Part shown: positions 16,663 through 27,558 of the stretch, piece after piece
Numbering within the stretch: the first letter of the stretch is position 1
Layout: each line of letters begins with the position of its first letter
Source: Methylococcaceae bacterium
Lineage (GTDB): Bacteria; Pseudomonadota; Gammaproteobacteria; Methylococcales; Methylomonadaceae
Reading direction: 5' to 3'
DNA: 36,290 nucleotides
Assembly: GCA_947505105.1 (NCBI GenBank)
Contig: CANNKG010000034.1
Span: 1 to 36,290 of the forward strand
Translations under genes and position numbers: made by a program
The notes under the pieces: model-generated
Database searches by the model: none
Told to the model about the DNA's origin: nothing
What the model saw: only the letters and a program-made list of their open reading frames with translations

Positions 16663-17595
16663 TTATAAAATGCTGGTCTCAAGTATGCGCCAGACTAATT
16701 CCTCAAATTGAATTCCCTGTTGCTTAGCAGCCATGGGCACCAGACTATGATCAGTCATACCGGGTACCGTATTGACCTCGATTAATTGCGCTACTCCGAG
16801 GTGATCGATAAAGACATCGACTCGCGCCCATCCCTTGATACCAATGATATCGCAAGCTTGCTTCGCCAAATCTTGCAATTCTTGTTCCTTCTGATCGTCT
16901 AAACCACAGGGACAATGATACTGCGTAGTATTGGCCCGGTATTTGGCTTCAAAATCATAAAAAGTCCGTGGAGTTTCGAGCCGTATCGACGGCAGAGCTT
17001 CGCCATCAAGAATCGCAACCGTATATTCTGCCCCAATTACCCAAGCCTCTGCGTAGACATCGCACCGAAATTGTGCCGCAAGCGTAAACGCCGCAATCAA
17101 TTCATCCTTATTGTGAGCCTTACTCATCCCGATACTTGAGCCTTCCTGTGCCGGTTTTACGATAACCGGAAAGCCAAGTTTTTCAATACACGCGTCAATA
17201 TCCTGCAATGATTTTAGCAAATGCCAAGCAGGTGTATTCAAATTTGCCCCCTGCCAACACAACTTAGTGCGTAATTTATCCATGCTCAATGCCGACGCCA
17301 ACACACCGCTACCGGTGTAAGGTAAATTAAGGCTCTGCAATACTCCTTGTAAAACCCCGTCTTCTCCCCCGCGTCCATGGATGATATTAAACACACGATC
17401 AAATTTTTGCTCGCCGATCGCGGCGAAAACATCATTTCCGACATCAACGGCAGTGACATTAATCTGCTGCTTTTGTAGCGCTGCATACACGGCCGCACCA
17501 CTTTTCAACGAAATTTCCCGCTCCGCAGCGTTACCTCCCATTAGAACAGCGACACGACCAAAATCGGCAGACTTATTAATTTTCAAGGGTTTCAT
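16663..17595 (-). CDS. ddlB: D-alanine--D-alanine ligase
   Basis: Makes the D-Ala-D-Ala dipeptide used by MurF. 310 residues from the ATG at 17595 (E. coli DdlB 306). The N-terminal domain carries RVAVLMGGNAAEREISLKSG, and the ATP-grasp part has HGRGGEDGVLQG, PVIVKPAQEGSSIGM and LIEVNTVPGMTDHS with the metal-binding Glu and Asn. The ATG overlaps the murB stop (ATGA); an upstream GTG at 17616 lies inside murB and is less likely. Its place in the dcw operon supports the B paralogue name. Confidence 0.96.
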   Translation of the reverse strand: MKPLKINKSADFGRVAVLMGGNAAEREISLKSGAAVYAALQKQQINVTAVDVGNDVFAAIGEQKFDRVFNIIHGRGGEDGVLQGVLQSLNLPYTGSGVLASALSMDKLRTKLCWQGANLNTPAWHLLKSLQDIDACIEKLGFPVIVKPAQEGSSIGMSKAHNKDELIAAFTLAAQFRCDVYAEAWVIGAEYTVAILDGEALPSIRLETPRTFYDFEAKYRANTTQYHCPCGLDDQKEQELQDLAKQACDIIGIKGWARVDVFIDHLGVAQLIEVNTVPGMTDHSLVPMAAKQQGIQFEELVWRILETSIL

Positions 17596-18476
17596 TTTAC
17601 GTTTCCCACACGACACACTTCTGTTTGTAAAGTTATGCCAAATTTGTGTTGCACCTGTTTTTGTATATATTCAATCAATGCTTCAATCTCGGCGGCCGTC
17701 GCATTGCCGGTGTTCACAATAAAATTGGCGTGTTTTTCTGAAATACAGGCACCGCCGATACAATAGCCCTTGAGATTACATGCTTCAATCAAACGTGCGG
17801 CATAATCCGCTTCCGGATTTTTAAAAACCGAACCACAACTTGGCTGATTCGTCGGCTGGGTTTGATTGCGTCGAGCGAGCAATGTCTTGATCTTTTCCTG
17901 ACTTTCCGTGCCATTACCCTGCGCAATGTCTAAATGCGCCGCTAAAAACCACTCGTTTTCAATACCTTCAATACCTCGGTAATGGATAACAAACTCATCG
18001 GCTTGACGAATTCTAACAACCCCTAGACGATCAATCGTTTCGACCTGCTTAACCAAATCCCAGGTCGATCCACCAAATGCGCCCGCATTCATGCGTAAGG
18101 CTCCTCCCATTGTTCCGGGGATTCCCGCTAAAAATTCTGCACCGACCCGACCCTGCTCCGCACTGAATCTTGCGACATGAGCGCAAGGAACGCCCGCTTC
18201 AACGACGATATCATCATTTGAAGCTACATACATCTGCTTTAGCCGCCCACGGGTGTTGATCACCACACCGTCGATACCGCCATCTCGCACTAACAGATTA
18301 CTGCCCAAGCCCATCCAGAAAAGTTCTTTAGTTCCAGCCAATTGACTTACGTATAAACACAAATCTTCCTTGTCAGCCGGAATGAACATAAGCTCGGCAC
18401 AACCACCGACGCGCCAACTGGTGTACTTGGAAAGCTCTTCATTAGCGAGCAACTGTCCGCGAAGGTCACTAGTCAT
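17592..18476 (-). CDS. murB: UDP-N-acetylenolpyruvoylglucosamine reductase
   Basis: FAD-dependent enzyme that reduces UDP-GlcNAc-enolpyruvate to UDP-MurNAc. 294 residues, shorter than the 342-residue E. coli enzyme and nearer the size of type II MurB. The FAD-binding part opens with YTSWRVGGCAELMF, followed by LGLGSNLLVRDGGIDG-like sequence and GIPGTMGGALRMNAGAFG. The C-terminal substrate domain has CGSVFKNPEADYAARLIE and ends EVCRVG. It starts 15 bases after murC; the ATG at 18476 lies downstream of AT-rich sequence with no strong ribosome site. Confidence 0.96.
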   Translation of the reverse strand: MTSDLRGQLLANEELSKYTSWRVGGCAELMFIPADKEDLCLYVSQLAGTKELFWMGLGSNLLVRDGGIDGVVINTRGRLKQMYVASNDDIVVEAGVPCAHVARFSAEQGRVGAEFLAGIPGTMGGALRMNAGAFGGSTWDLVKQVETIDRLGVVRIRQADEFVIHYRGIEGIENEWFLAAHLDIAQGNGTESQEKIKTLLARRNQTQPTNQPSCGSVFKNPEADYAARLIEACNLKGYCIGGACISEKHANFIVNTGNATAAEIEALIEYIQKQVQHKFGITLQTEVCRVGNVK

Positions 18477-18491
18477 ATCAAAATTGCTGCA

Positions 18492-20006
18492 TTATTCGAG
18501 GTTGCCAAAAATTTCACCTAATTGCGTAGGTAACTGGGTGGCAATATACCCAACACTTCCCGCACCAAGCGTCAATACGACATCATCGGGTTGAGTGACA
18601 GCCGCCAATACTTTAGCTACATCGTCGATATTTTCGACAAAAATAGGATCGACCTGTCCACGCATTCTGATGGCTCGGCTCAAGGTTCTGCCATCAGCAG
18701 CAGTAATGACTTGCTCACCAGCTGAATAAACATCCATCAATATCAAGACATCAACCGTCGAGAGCACTTGTACAAAATCTTCAAATAAATCACGCGTTCG
18801 ACTATAACGATGCGGCTGAAAAATAATCACTTCTCGTCGTGTTGGCCAAGCTTGGCGTAATGCTTCAAGTGTTGCCGCAATTTCACGTGGATGATGTCCG
18901 TAATCATCGACCAAGGTAATGTGTCCTCCCGGAATTGGAAAATCCCCCTGAATCTGGAACCGGCGCCCAATGCCCTTAAAACTACCCAAGCTTTTAATAA
19001 TGGCTTCATCCTCAACATTCAGACTGGTCGCGACAGTAATCGCCGCCAAAGCATTTAACATGTTATGCCAGCCAGGCATGTTCAATGTCACCGGTAACGG
19101 TGGATGTTCGCCCCAGCGTAAAACCGTAAACGAAGTCAACATGCCCTGCTGTTTAATATCAATCGCTCGCACATCGGCATCGGCATGAACGCCATAGGTT
19201 TTGATCGGCTTTGACAGCTGAGGCAAAATTTCGCGCACTCCCTGATCATCCAAACACATCACTGCCAATCCGTAAAATGGCAAATGATGGAGAAATTCAA
19301 TAAAGGTATCTTTTAGACGCTGTAAACAACCATTATAAGTGCTCATATGATCTTGATCGATGTTGGTTACAATCGCCACCATCGGCTGCAAATATAAGAA
19401 AGACGCATCGCTCTCATCAGCTTCGGCCACTAGATAGTTTCCAAGACCCAGCTTGGCATTACTGCCCGCACTGTTTAAACGTCCGCCAATCACGAAGGTC
19501 GGATCCAGTCCCCCTTCAGCCATAATACTCGCCGTTAAACTGGTGGTAGTCGTTTTACCATGAGTTCCAGCAACCGCAATTCCAAATCGAAACCGCATCA
19601 ATTCCGCCAGCATTTCCGCGCGTGGGATCACCGGAATTTTGAGCACATACGCCTGATCGATTTCAGTGTTACTGCGATCAATCGCGGTTGAGGCGACCAC
19701 AACATCGACTTCTGCCACATTTTCACGACGATGACCAATCTGAATAATGATACCTTGCTCCGACAAACGCTGAGTCACTGAAGACTCTTTAATGTCTGAC
19801 CCAGAAACCTGATAGCCTAGGTTAGACATCACCTCGGCAATCCCACTCATGCCGGTTCCACCGATGCCAACAAAATGAATTCGACGAATATTGGATAAAA
19901 TCTGAATCGGCAAACGCTGTTTATTCCGATTTAACTCAAGCACGGTTCCATTTTCAGCCATTGTCTCAGGCGATTCAGTTGTTTCAGATCGGTTCAAATT
20001 TTGCAT
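18492..20006 (-). CDS. murC: UDP-N-acetylmuramate--L-alanine ligase
   Basis: Adds L-alanine to UDP-MurNAc, the first amino acid of the stem peptide. 504 residues with a polar N-terminal extension of about 40 residues before the Rossmann motif [20 protein letters not shown]. The ATP loop is [10 protein letters not shown], the metal-binding central part [12 protein letters not shown], and the C-terminal domain [19 protein letters not shown] and [12 protein letters not shown] match the family. The ATG at 20006 could in principle be replaced by the internal Met at residue 16. A 32-base gap separates it from murG. Confidence 0.97.
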   Translation of the reverse strand: MQNLNRSETTESPETMAENGTVLELNRNKQRLPIQILSNIRRIHFVGIGGTGMSGIAEVMSNLGYQVSGSDIKESSVTQRLSEQGIIIQIGHRRENVAEVDVVVASTAIDRSNTEIDQAYVLKIPVIPRAEMLAELMRFRFGIAVAGTHGKTTTTSLTASIMAEGGLDPTFVIGGRLNSAGSNAKLGLGNYLVAEADESDASFLYLQPMVAIVTNIDQDHMSTYNGCLQRLKDTFIEFLHHLPFYGLAVMCLDDQGVREILPQLSKPIKTYGVHADADVRAIDIKQQGMLTSFTVLRWGEHPPLPVTLNMPGWHNMLNALAAITVATSLNVEDEAIIKSLGSFKGIGRRFQIQGDFPIPGGHITLVDDYGHHPREIAATLEALRQAWPTRREVIIFQPHRYSRTRDLFEDFVQVLSTVDVLILMDVYSAGEQVITAADGRTLSRAIRMRGQVDPIFVENIDDVAKVLAAVTQPDDVVLTLGAGSVGYIATQLPTQLGEIFGNLE

Positions 20007-20038
20007 GATTAATTATTCATTTCTTTAATAGATTCTAG

Positions 20039-21091
20039 TTATCGAGCATTAGCTATGCAAACCTTGGCAACACGCTCTGTTGCATCAAGACGGGCGACTT
20101 GTTTAGCATTCATTGACATTGATTCGATATGATCCTGAATATATTTTATCTGTAATAATAAAGTTTCCGGGGTTAAATTTTGTTGCGGCAAAAGTGATGC
20201 CGCCCCGGCATCGGCTAAAACTCTGGCATTGGCAGTTTGATGATCATCAATCGCATACGGAAATGGAATCAATATCGATGGCAAACTAGCTGCAGCCAAT
20301 TCACTCACCGTCATCGCCCCAGAGCGACAAATTAACATATCCGCCCACACGTAGGCACTGCGCATATCTGAAATAAAGGCACTCACCTCAGCATTAAGCC
20401 CCAAATCCTGATATTGCTGAGTGACTTGTTCTAACATAGACGCGCCAGTTTGGTGCTTTACCTGGACCCCCGAAAGCGTTGCGAGCGCACTTGGGATCAC
20501 ATTATTGAGTATTTGCGCCCCCAAACTGCCACCCACGATTAAAATTCTAAACTCACGCTGGCCATGCCATAGTTCCTTTTCAGGCACATTCAGCAATTCC
20601 TTGCGCAATGGATTCCCGGTCGCAATAGCGTTAACGGCTTTACTAAAACTACCTTCAAAAGCTTCCAGTACCTTCACGGCTATTTTAGATAACAAACGAT
20701 TCGTGGTTCCGGGAATACGATTTTGTTCATGAATGATGACCGGAATACCTAATAATTTTGCCATTAAGCCGCCGGGTCCCGCCACAAAACCGCCCATTCC
20801 GAGCACGACATTCGGTTTACGTTTGCGCAAGATACTCAAAGCTTGATAACACGCCTTACCCAACATCAACGGTGCCGTCAATTTTGCCAACAATCCCTTG
20901 CCGCGCAAACCGTTCACCGATAACCAATCAATTGCGATACCCTGCTCGGGGATTACCCGACTTTCTAAGCCTTGTTTTGTCCCGAGCCAACTCACTTCCC
21001 AGTCATTCGCCTGCAAATATTGCGCGACCGCCAACGCCGGAAAAACATGTCCGCCGGTTCCCCCGGCCATAATGACTATGCGCTGCGCCAT
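20039..21091 (-). CDS. murG: undecaprenyl-PP-MurNAc-pentapeptide GlcNAc transferase
   Basis: Membrane-associated glycosyltransferase that converts lipid I to lipid II. 350 residues (E. coli 355). The N terminus IVIMAGGTGGHVFPALAVA is the glycine-rich G loop; VLGMGGFVAGPGGL and the C-terminal donor-site segments ILIVGGSLGAQILN, CRSGAMTVSELAAASLPSILIPFPYAIDDHQTAN in pieces match the family. The ATG lies 16 bases inside the end of ftsW and has AAGGA eight bases upstream, so translation is coupled to ftsW. Confidence 0.97.
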   Translation of the reverse strand: MAQRIVIMAGGTGGHVFPALAVAQYLQANDWEVSWLGTKQGLESRVIPEQGIAIDWLSVNGLRGKGLLAKLTAPLMLGKACYQALSILRKRKPNVVLGMGGFVAGPGGLMAKLLGIPVIIHEQNRIPGTTNRLLSKIAVKVLEAFEGSFSKAVNAIATGNPLRKELLNVPEKELWHGQREFRILIVGGSLGAQILNNVIPSALATLSGVQVKHQTGASMLEQVTQQYQDLGLNAEVSAFISDMRSAYVWADMLICRSGAMTVSELAAASLPSILIPFPYAIDDHQTANARVLADAGAASLLPQQNLTPETLLLQIKYIQDHIESMSMNAKQVARLDATERVAKVCIANAR

Positions 21092-22242
21092 TGTTTTTTT
21101 CCTTTAGGCGTACAAGCATAGTGTTCAGCTGCTTCAGAATAAACCCGAAATAACAGCGCAATAGACATACACATCACAATCATACTGCCCCCGCCATAAC
21201 TCATCAGAGGCAAGGTCAAGCCCTTGGTCGGCAATATTCCCATATTGACGCCGATGTTAACGAAGGTTTGAAAACCAAACCAAATTCCTAAACCATAGGC
21301 TGTGTAAGCAGAGAATTTTTGACCTGCCGCTTCAGCCATTTGCGCAATCACAAACGCTCGCCAGATGAATAAAGAAAACAGGCCGACCACGATGATCACG
21401 CCAAATAAGCCTAATTCTTCAGCAATAACCGAAAACAAAAAGTCGGTATGCGCCTCAGGCAAATAAAATAATTTTTGAATACCTCCGCCTAAACCGACAC
21501 CGAACCATTCGCCACGACCGAAAGAGATTAATGCCTGTGCCAATTGAAATCCGGTATTGAGCGGGTCCGCCCACGGATCTAAAAAGCTGGTCACCCGACG
21601 TAAACGATAGGGTGACATCGATACCATCAACGCCCCTAATCCGGCAACGACCGACATTAAAATCGAAAATTGCCCCATTCGCGCACCGGCTAAAAATAAA
21701 GTGCCGAGCGCAATAATCAAAATAACCACTGCGGAGCCAAAATCAGGCTCCAGCAACAACAATACACTTGCCGCGAAAAACAACAATAAGGGCTTGACTA
21801 CCCCAAAAGCTGATTTTTGAATATGCTCGTAATGGCGCGTGATGTAGCCTGACATAAACAGCACCGCGCAGGCTTTAGTGACCTCAGACACCTGAATTCT
21901 AAGCCCTCCGACAGATAACCAGCGCACACTTCCGTTGACTCTAACGCCTAAACCTGGAACCAACACAACCACTAACAACAACAAACTGGCCACAAACAAA
22001 ACGCTACTCAGTTGCTCCCAACGCTGCATCGGCACCTTCAAAGTGAATCCTGCAAACAACAAGCCCAAGCTAATATGGACTAATTGGCGAAGCGGATAGT
22101 AACTCATTGAACCAGCCATTTTCATGCCTAAGTGCAGAGAAGCGGAAGTCACCATCACATAGCCGACAATGAGTAAGCTGATACACACCAGCGATAATTG
22201 AATATCAACATGGAAGCGCCCAGTGGCTGGATGTTTTTTCAT
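21076..22242 (-). CDS. ftsW: septal peptidoglycan polymerase FtsW
   Basis: SEDS-family glycosyltransferase that polymerises lipid II at the septum together with FtsI. 388 residues with about ten membrane helices. Family signatures: SLLVLEPDFGSAVV-like (seen as LLLLEPDFGSAVVI), GGGIQKLFYLPEAHTDFLFSVIAEELG, and the C-terminal PTKGLTLPLMSYGGGSM. The catalytic aspartate lies in the EPDFG loop. Its ATG overlaps the murD stop (ATGA). Confidence 0.97.
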   Translation of the reverse strand: MKKHPATGRFHVDIQLSLVCISLLIVGYVMVTSASLHLGMKMAGSMSYYPLRQLVHISLGLLFAGFTLKVPMQRWEQLSSVLFVASLLLLVVVLVPGLGVRVNGSVRWLSVGGLRIQVSEVTKACAVLFMSGYITRHYEHIQKSAFGVVKPLLLFFAASVLLLLEPDFGSAVVILIIALGTLFLAGARMGQFSILMSVVAGLGALMVSMSPYRLRRVTSFLDPWADPLNTGFQLAQALISFGRGEWFGVGLGGGIQKLFYLPEAHTDFLFSVIAEELGLFGVIIVVGLFSLFIWRAFVIAQMAEAAGQKFSAYTAYGLGIWFGFQTFVNIGVNMGILPTKGLTLPLMSYGGGSMIVMCMSIALLFRVYSEAAEHYACTPKGKKQWRSA

Positions 22243-23612
22243 GAGGCTAATTCCAGCACTGCACGACTAAACTGTTCGCCCCGATCTTTATAATCTCGAA
22301 ACTGATCAATACTTGCACACGCTGGCGACAACAAAACGCAATCGCCCGTTTGCGCTAAACCCGCTGCGATTTTTACCGCTTGCTGTATCGTCGTCGCTCG
22401 ATAAACCGGGACACAACCATCAATCGCTTGTTCAATCAAATGTGCATCTTTACCCATTAGCACAACACTTTTTACTTTATTGCGTATCGTAGGCACCAAT
22501 TCCTGCATATCCGCACCTTTAGCATCGCCTCCTGCCAATAGAATTAATGGCCGGGTATAACCGTCGAGAGCTGCGACACATGCGCCAATATTTGTGGCTT
22601 TTGAATCGTTAATCCAGGTCACATCGTTGACAACAGCGACTTTCTGCATGCGATGCGCCAGACTTTTAAATTTTCGAAGCGCTATACACATGGGTTCGAA
22701 TGGTAAATTAATCGCATAACCGATTGCTAGAGCCGCCAAAGCATTAGCGACATTATGCCCACCTTCAAGCGGTAATTCGCTCACCGGCATAAGTGGTTGT
22801 TGTCGATACATCAACTGCTCAATACCTTCTACAGTACCGACAGTAAAATCTGCCGGATGTTTTAAACCAAAAGTCAAAATATTGCGGCCACTATAATCAG
22901 CCTGCATTCCGGAAACCACAGCATCATCAACATTTATGACAATCCAGCCAGTCCCCCTAAAAATAGCTTGCTTCTGCCGAGCATAATCGGCAAGATCTGC
23001 ATGCCGGTCCAAATGGTCAGCACTGATATTAAGCACACTTGAAGCAACTGCATTGAGCATTGAAACGCGTTCCAGTTGAAAACTCGAAAGTTCCAGAACA
23101 TATAATTCCACTTCGGATGAAATCAAATCCAGAGCTGGAACACCGAGATTACCACCGACGCCGACTTTTTTACCGGCCTGTCTGGCCATATCACCGACCA
23201 TAGTCGTAACCGTGCTTTTACCGTTTGATCCGGTAATCCCTACGATGGGTGCATTCACAGAACAAGCAAATAAATCAATATCACTCAAACACACCGCACC
23301 GCGCGCCAATGCGTTCTGAATGGGAATCTCATGCAAAGCAATACCAGGGCTGACAATTAAATGACTGGCCACCGCAAAGGCATCAGCATGAAAACCACCA
23401 GTAAACACCGGTGTTTCAGGATGAGATTCGATAAAATCAGCCATTAAAGGTGGCTTGGCGCGACTATCGACGATGGCATAATAAAAACCAAGCTTGTCCA
23501 GATAGCGAGTAACCGCAGTTCCAGTCACCCCTAAGCCTACCACCAGTATTTTAGAACTGGCGTCCAGATTAAATTGTTCTTTTAGGGTCGCTAAGGTGGT
23601 TTCGATATTCAT
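22239..23612 (-). CDS. murD: UDP-N-acetylmuramoylalanine--D-glutamate ligase
   Basis: Adds D-glutamate to UDP-MurNAc-L-Ala. 457 residues from MNIETTLATLK. The Rossmann loop is ILVVGLGVTGTAVTRYL, the ATP loop GITGSNGKSTVTTMVG, and central motifs ISADHLDRHADLADYARQK and the C-terminal VTWINDSKATNIGACVAALDG are typical. ATG at 23612 is preferred; a TTG at 23630 would add six residues and has no ribosome site. It follows mraY by 22 bases. Confidence 0.96.
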   Translation of the reverse strand: MNIETTLATLKEQFNLDASSKILVVGLGVTGTAVTRYLDKLGFYYAIVDSRAKPPLMADFIESHPETPVFTGGFHADAFAVASHLIVSPGIALHEIPIQNALARGAVCLSDIDLFACSVNAPIVGITGSNGKSTVTTMVGDMARQAGKKVGVGGNLGVPALDLISSEVELYVLELSSFQLERVSMLNAVASSVLNISADHLDRHADLADYARQKQAIFRGTGWIVINVDDAVVSGMQADYSGRNILTFGLKHPADFTVGTVEGIEQLMYRQQPLMPVSELPLEGGHNVANALAALAIGYAINLPFEPMCIALRKFKSLAHRMQKVAVVNDVTWINDSKATNIGACVAALDGYTRPLILLAGGDAKGADMQELVPTIRNKVKSVVLMGKDAHLIEQAIDGCVPVYRATTIQQAVKIAAGLAQTGDCVLLSPACASIDQFRDYKDRGEQFSRAVLELAS

Positions 23613-23634
23613 AATCAATAGTAACTTCAATGAT

Positions 23635-24717
23635 TTAACGTAATTTCAACGTCGCTAACCCAATCAAGACCAAGATCACTGTAATGATCCAAAATCTCAC
23701 AATAACTCTCGGTTCAGGCCAGCCCTTTAATTCAAAATGGTGATGAATCGGGGCCATTCTAAAAACCCGTTTACCGCGCATTTTGAATGAAGCGACCTGA
23801 ATGATGACAGAGAGCGTTTCCATAACGAATACTCCCCCCATGATCATTAACACAATTTCCTGCCGAACCAGCACCGCCAGTACGCCTAATGCTCCGCCCA
23901 AAGCCAGAGCACCAACATCGCCCATAAAGACCATGGCCGGATAGGTGTTAAACCAAAGAAACCCAAGACCTGCGCCAAAAATGGCTGAACAGAACACGAT
24001 TAACTCGCCAGCCTTGGGTAAATAAGGAATCGCCAAGTATTCGGCAAATGCAATATGTCCGGAAAGATAGGCAAAAATCCCCAATCCTGCCGCGACCATC
24101 ACAGTCGGCATGATGGCCAAGCCGTCCAAACCGTCAGTCAAATTCACAGCGTTACTGGTGCCGACAATCACAAAATAACTCAATACAATGTACATCCAGC
24201 CCATATCGATACTGACATTCTTAAAAAATGGCACAATAAATTGAGTTTCGGCTGGCAAAACAGCGGTTTGGTATAAAAATACTACCGCCGACAAACCTAT
24301 CGCCGACTGCCAAAAATACTTTGCGCGCGCAGATAACCCGGCACTGTTACCCAAGGCAATTTTTTTATAATCATCAATAAAACCAATCACGCCATAACTT
24401 AAGGTCACCAGCAGAATCACCCAAACATAACGATTACCTAAATCGGCCCATAGCAAGGTACTGATCGCAATGGCAATTAAAATGAGCGTTCCACCCATCG
24501 TCGGTGTACCGGCTTTGTTGTAATGACTTTCCGGGCCACATTCACGCACCATTTGTCCAATTTTCTTACGTGTCAATTTACGAATCATTACTGGACCAAT
24601 CATTAATGATATGGTCAATGCGGTCAGGGCACCTAAAATCGCTCTAAACGTCAGATACTGGAATACTCGGAAACCACTTCCAAAAGTCATCAAATAATCA
24701 GCTAAGTACACTAACAT
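23635..24717 (-). CDS. mraY: phospho-MurNAc-pentapeptide translocase MraY
   Basis: Integral membrane enzyme that transfers phospho-MurNAc-pentapeptide to undecaprenyl phosphate, making lipid I. 360 residues, as in E. coli, with about ten helices. Active-site loops are seen: [22 protein letters not shown] (aspartate pair), [30 protein letters not shown] and the histidine loop [15 protein letters not shown]. The start is the ATG 3 bases after the murF stop. Confidence 0.98.
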   Translation of the reverse strand: MLVYLADYLMTFGSGFRVFQYLTFRAILGALTALTISLMIGPVMIRKLTRKKIGQMVRECGPESHYNKAGTPTMGGTLILIAIAISTLLWADLGNRYVWVILLVTLSYGVIGFIDDYKKIALGNSAGLSARAKYFWQSAIGLSAVVFLYQTAVLPAETQFIVPFFKNVSIDMGWMYIVLSYFVIVGTSNAVNLTDGLDGLAIMPTVMVAAGLGIFAYLSGHIAFAEYLAIPYLPKAGELIVFCSAIFGAGLGFLWFNTYPAMVFMGDVGALALGGALGVLAVLVRQEIVLMIMGGVFVMETLSVIIQVASFKMRGKRVFRMAPIHHHFELKGWPEPRVIVRFWIITVILVLIGLATLKLR

Positions 24718-24720
24718 TAT

Positions 24721-26082
24721 TTATTTCCTATACGATTCAGTTAATGCAGCAGCGATATTTTCCATCTTCTGAGCACGTGACCCTTTGATGAGCAGGGTGG
24801 CATTGACGGTTAATTGTGATTCTAAAGCCGATATCAAACTATCCTGGGTTTCATAGTAACAGCCGTTTACTCCAAATGCGGTGACTGTCGCCTGCGCATC
24901 TGATCCGGTGGCAAATAGTCGTTGCACGCCCATCTGGCGAATGAGCGAGCCCATTTCTGCATGAATATTCAAGCTGTCAGGGCCTAACTCGCCAAAAGCG
25001 CCCAAAATCAACCAAGGCTCACCGCCACACGCCAACAAAACTTCCAAACCAGCTTTTAAAGAGGTTGGATTTGCATTGTAAGTATCATCAATGACAATGT
25101 TGCCCTGTTTGCTGACTAATGGTTGTAAGCGTCCCGTCACCGGCTTTAAACTTGCTAAGCCCTGCTGAATCTCTGACCAGTCAATACCCAACTCAAACGC
25201 AGCAGCACTAGCCGCAAGCGCATTCATGACGTTATGCCGTCCAGCCAAACCTAACCTGATCGGCACTACCGACGTTGCGGTCACTAAATCGAATGCCGTA
25301 TAAAATTCATTATTAGCAATGCCGGTATTTATATTTTGGGCGGAAAAGTCAGCCGCATCAGTCAATCCAAAACTAAGATGTTTACGGGACCCCGCGATGC
25401 CCACCCAATAATCATAGAAACGATCATCGTGATTCAGAACGGCTACGCCAGTACTTTTTAAGGTTTCAATGATTTCGCCTTTAGTCTTGGCAACGCCTTC
25501 AATCGAACCGAAGCCTTCTAGATGGGCATCTCCAGCATTGTTTAGAATGACGACGTCAGCAGCGGCGCATCGACTGGTATACGCAATTTCACCGGCATGA
25601 TTAGCCCCCATTTCGATGACCGCATAACGATACTGCTCATTCAAGCGCAATAAAGTCAACGGTACCCCAATATCATTGTTCAAATTACCGCGCGTAAATA
25701 ATGTCGGCGCTTTGACATTCAAAATGGCGGCAGTCATTTCTTTAACCGTCGTTTTACCGTTGCTACCAGTGATGCCAACCATCATGACACCACTTTGAAT
25801 ACGCCATTGTGCTGCCAAATCTGCTAATGCTTGATGAGTATCCTCGACACAGAGACTCGGAACGGTGTTTACCTGCGAAGATTCTTGAATGATGGCACTC
25901 GCCCCTGCTTCAATCGCTTGTGCAATAAACGCATGACCATCGAAACGCCCACCTCTCAGAGCAATATAAACATCACCCTTCTGCAGCGTTCGGGTATCAA
26001 TGCTAAAACTTGCCACCGACAGATCGTCACCGAGCAACTGTCCATCCAAAACTTGGGCTATAGCCGATAATTGCATGATCAT
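24721..26082 (-). CDS. murF: UDP-MurNAc-tripeptide--D-Ala-D-Ala ligase
   Basis: Adds the D-Ala-D-Ala dipeptide made by Ddl, completing the UDP-MurNAc pentapeptide. 453 residues. FSIDTRTLQKGDVYIALRG marks the N-terminal substrate domain; GITGSNGKTTVKEM is the ATP loop; EMGANHAGEIAYTS and VIDDTYNANPTSLKAGLE are MurF-specific. The ATG shares one base with the murE stop (TAATG); a second ATG follows two codons later. Confidence 0.96.
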   Translation of the reverse strand: MIMQLSAIAQVLDGQLLGDDLSVASFSIDTRTLQKGDVYIALRGGRFDGHAFIAQAIEAGASAIIQESSQVNTVPSLCVEDTHQALADLAAQWRIQSGVMMVGITGSNGKTTVKEMTAAILNVKAPTLFTRGNLNNDIGVPLTLLRLNEQYRYAVIEMGANHAGEIAYTSRCAAADVVILNNAGDAHLEGFGSIEGVAKTKGEIIETLKSTGVAVLNHDDRFYDYWVGIAGSRKHLSFGLTDAADFSAQNINTGIANNEFYTAFDLVTATSVVPIRLGLAGRHNVMNALAASAAAFELGIDWSEIQQGLASLKPVTGRLQPLVSKQGNIVIDDTYNANPTSLKAGLEVLLACGGEPWLILGAFGELGPDSLNIHAEMGSLIRQMGVQRLFATGSDAQATVTAFGVNGCYYETQDSLISALESQLTVNATLLIKGSRAQKMENIAAALTESYRK

Positions 26083-27557
26083 TAATGAAAACTCCGTGAT
26101 GATAAGGCTTGCATTACCACATCAACATCGCAGAATGGTAATTTTTGATTCTGATATTCCTGATATTGCTCATGGCCCTTGCCTGCAATAAGCACACAAT
26201 CTTCTTTATTTGCTTGAGTTACTGCCTGAAAAATAGCTTCTTTACGATCATGGATAACCGTAATGTCTTTAGACCGACAGCCGGACAGAATATCCTGCAC
26301 AATCCGTCCAGGTTCTTCCGAACGTGGATTATCATCGGTAATAATCAGATGATCGGCATAAGCCTCGGCAAACTTGCCCATTTCCGCGCGTTTACCCGTA
26401 TCGCGATCGCCACCACAGCCAAAAACCACCCATAATTCGCGCTGGCAATGCAAACGTGCACTTGCTAAGGCTTTTTCGAGGGCATCTGGAGTATGCGCAT
26501 AATCGACAAAAATAAGTGCCGATTCTTGATCGCCCAATCGTTGCATACGACCATTCACCGGCTTCAACAGCGCAAGTCGATTGGCAATTTCATTAAGCGA
26601 ATAATCTAAAGCCAACATAACGCTAATCACTGCCAACAAATTTTCGATATTAAACGATCCATACAAAGGTGAATAAAGTGTTGCCCGCTGCTCACGCCAA
26701 CAAACATCGAACGTCAATCCGTTACTATGATGCACAATGTTTTCGGTATAAATCAGTTCATCAATATTGGCAACTGGAAGCTTTTGATTAACGACATAGC
26801 CCCATATCTTAGTTTGCGGTGCCACCACCGCAATGAATTCTTCGCTTAACGCATCATCCAAGTTAATAACGGCAAATTGCAGTTCGGAACGCGCAAACAA
26901 TCTTTTTTTAGTATCAATATACGCCGCCATCGACCCATGATAATCAAGATGGTCTCGACTAATATTGGTCAGAACCGCACCATGAAAACGAATGCCAGCA
27001 ATCCGGTGTTCTGCAATGCCATGCGAAGAAACCTCCATGGCGACAGTCGAGCATTTAAGCTTTTGACATTCCGCCAGGAGCCGCTGAGTCATTAAGGCAT
27101 CCGGTGTTGTATAACCGGTCATAGTTAACTGCCCCCAACGCCCCCATCCTAACGTCCCTACAATGGCGCAATGCTGCAATAATTGCCCTAAAAATTGGCT
27201 ACATGAGGTTTTACCATTAGTTCCAGTAATACCGATGATTTGGATAGTGTCGGAAGGTTGACCATAAAAACGCGCGGCAATATCACCCAAATGTAAATAT
27301 AAATTTTCGATGGCAATCAAGCGGCAAGCATCAGTCTCACTAAAATGTTCTGAATTCACACGCAGTGGATCGTAAACAATTGCACTAGCGCCCTTTGCAA
27401 TTGCCTGAGCAACATAATGAAAACTGTTTCCCTCAGGTCCTGCCAGTGCAAAAAACACTTCTCCAGGACACAACGTTCGGGTATCGCAAGACAAGCCCGG
27501 AACTTCAGTATCTTCCTGAATTACTGCAAAATCTTCTAAAAGCATACTCAACTGCAT
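26082..27557 (-). CDS. murE: UDP-MurNAc-L-Ala-D-Glu--meso-DAP ligase
   Basis: Adds the third residue of the stem peptide. 491 residues. GLSCDTRTLCPGEVFFAL is the N-terminal domain, GITGTNGKTSCSQFL the ATP loop, and the C-terminal domain has VDYAHTPDALEKAL and GCGGDRDTGKRAEM. The motif DDNPRSEEP contains DNPR, which by family knowledge selects meso-diaminopimelate over lysine, so the cell wall should be of the Gram-negative DAP type. One base separates it from ftsI. Confidence 0.97.
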   Translation of the reverse strand: MQLSMLLEDFAVIQEDTEVPGLSCDTRTLCPGEVFFALAGPEGNSFHYVAQAIAKGASAIVYDPLRVNSEHFSETDACRLIAIENLYLHLGDIAARFYGQPSDTIQIIGITGTNGKTSCSQFLGQLLQHCAIVGTLGWGRWGQLTMTGYTTPDALMTQRLLAECQKLKCSTVAMEVSSHGIAEHRIAGIRFHGAVLTNISRDHLDYHGSMAAYIDTKKRLFARSELQFAVINLDDALSEEFIAVVAPQTKIWGYVVNQKLPVANIDELIYTENIVHHSNGLTFDVCWREQRATLYSPLYGSFNIENLLAVISVMLALDYSLNEIANRLALLKPVNGRMQRLGDQESALIFVDYAHTPDALEKALASARLHCQRELWVVFGCGGDRDTGKRAEMGKFAEAYADHLIITDDNPRSEEPGRIVQDILSGCRSKDITVIHDRKEAIFQAVTQANKEDCVLIAGKGHEQYQEYQNQKLPFCDVDVVMQALSSRSFH

Positions 27558-27558
27558 A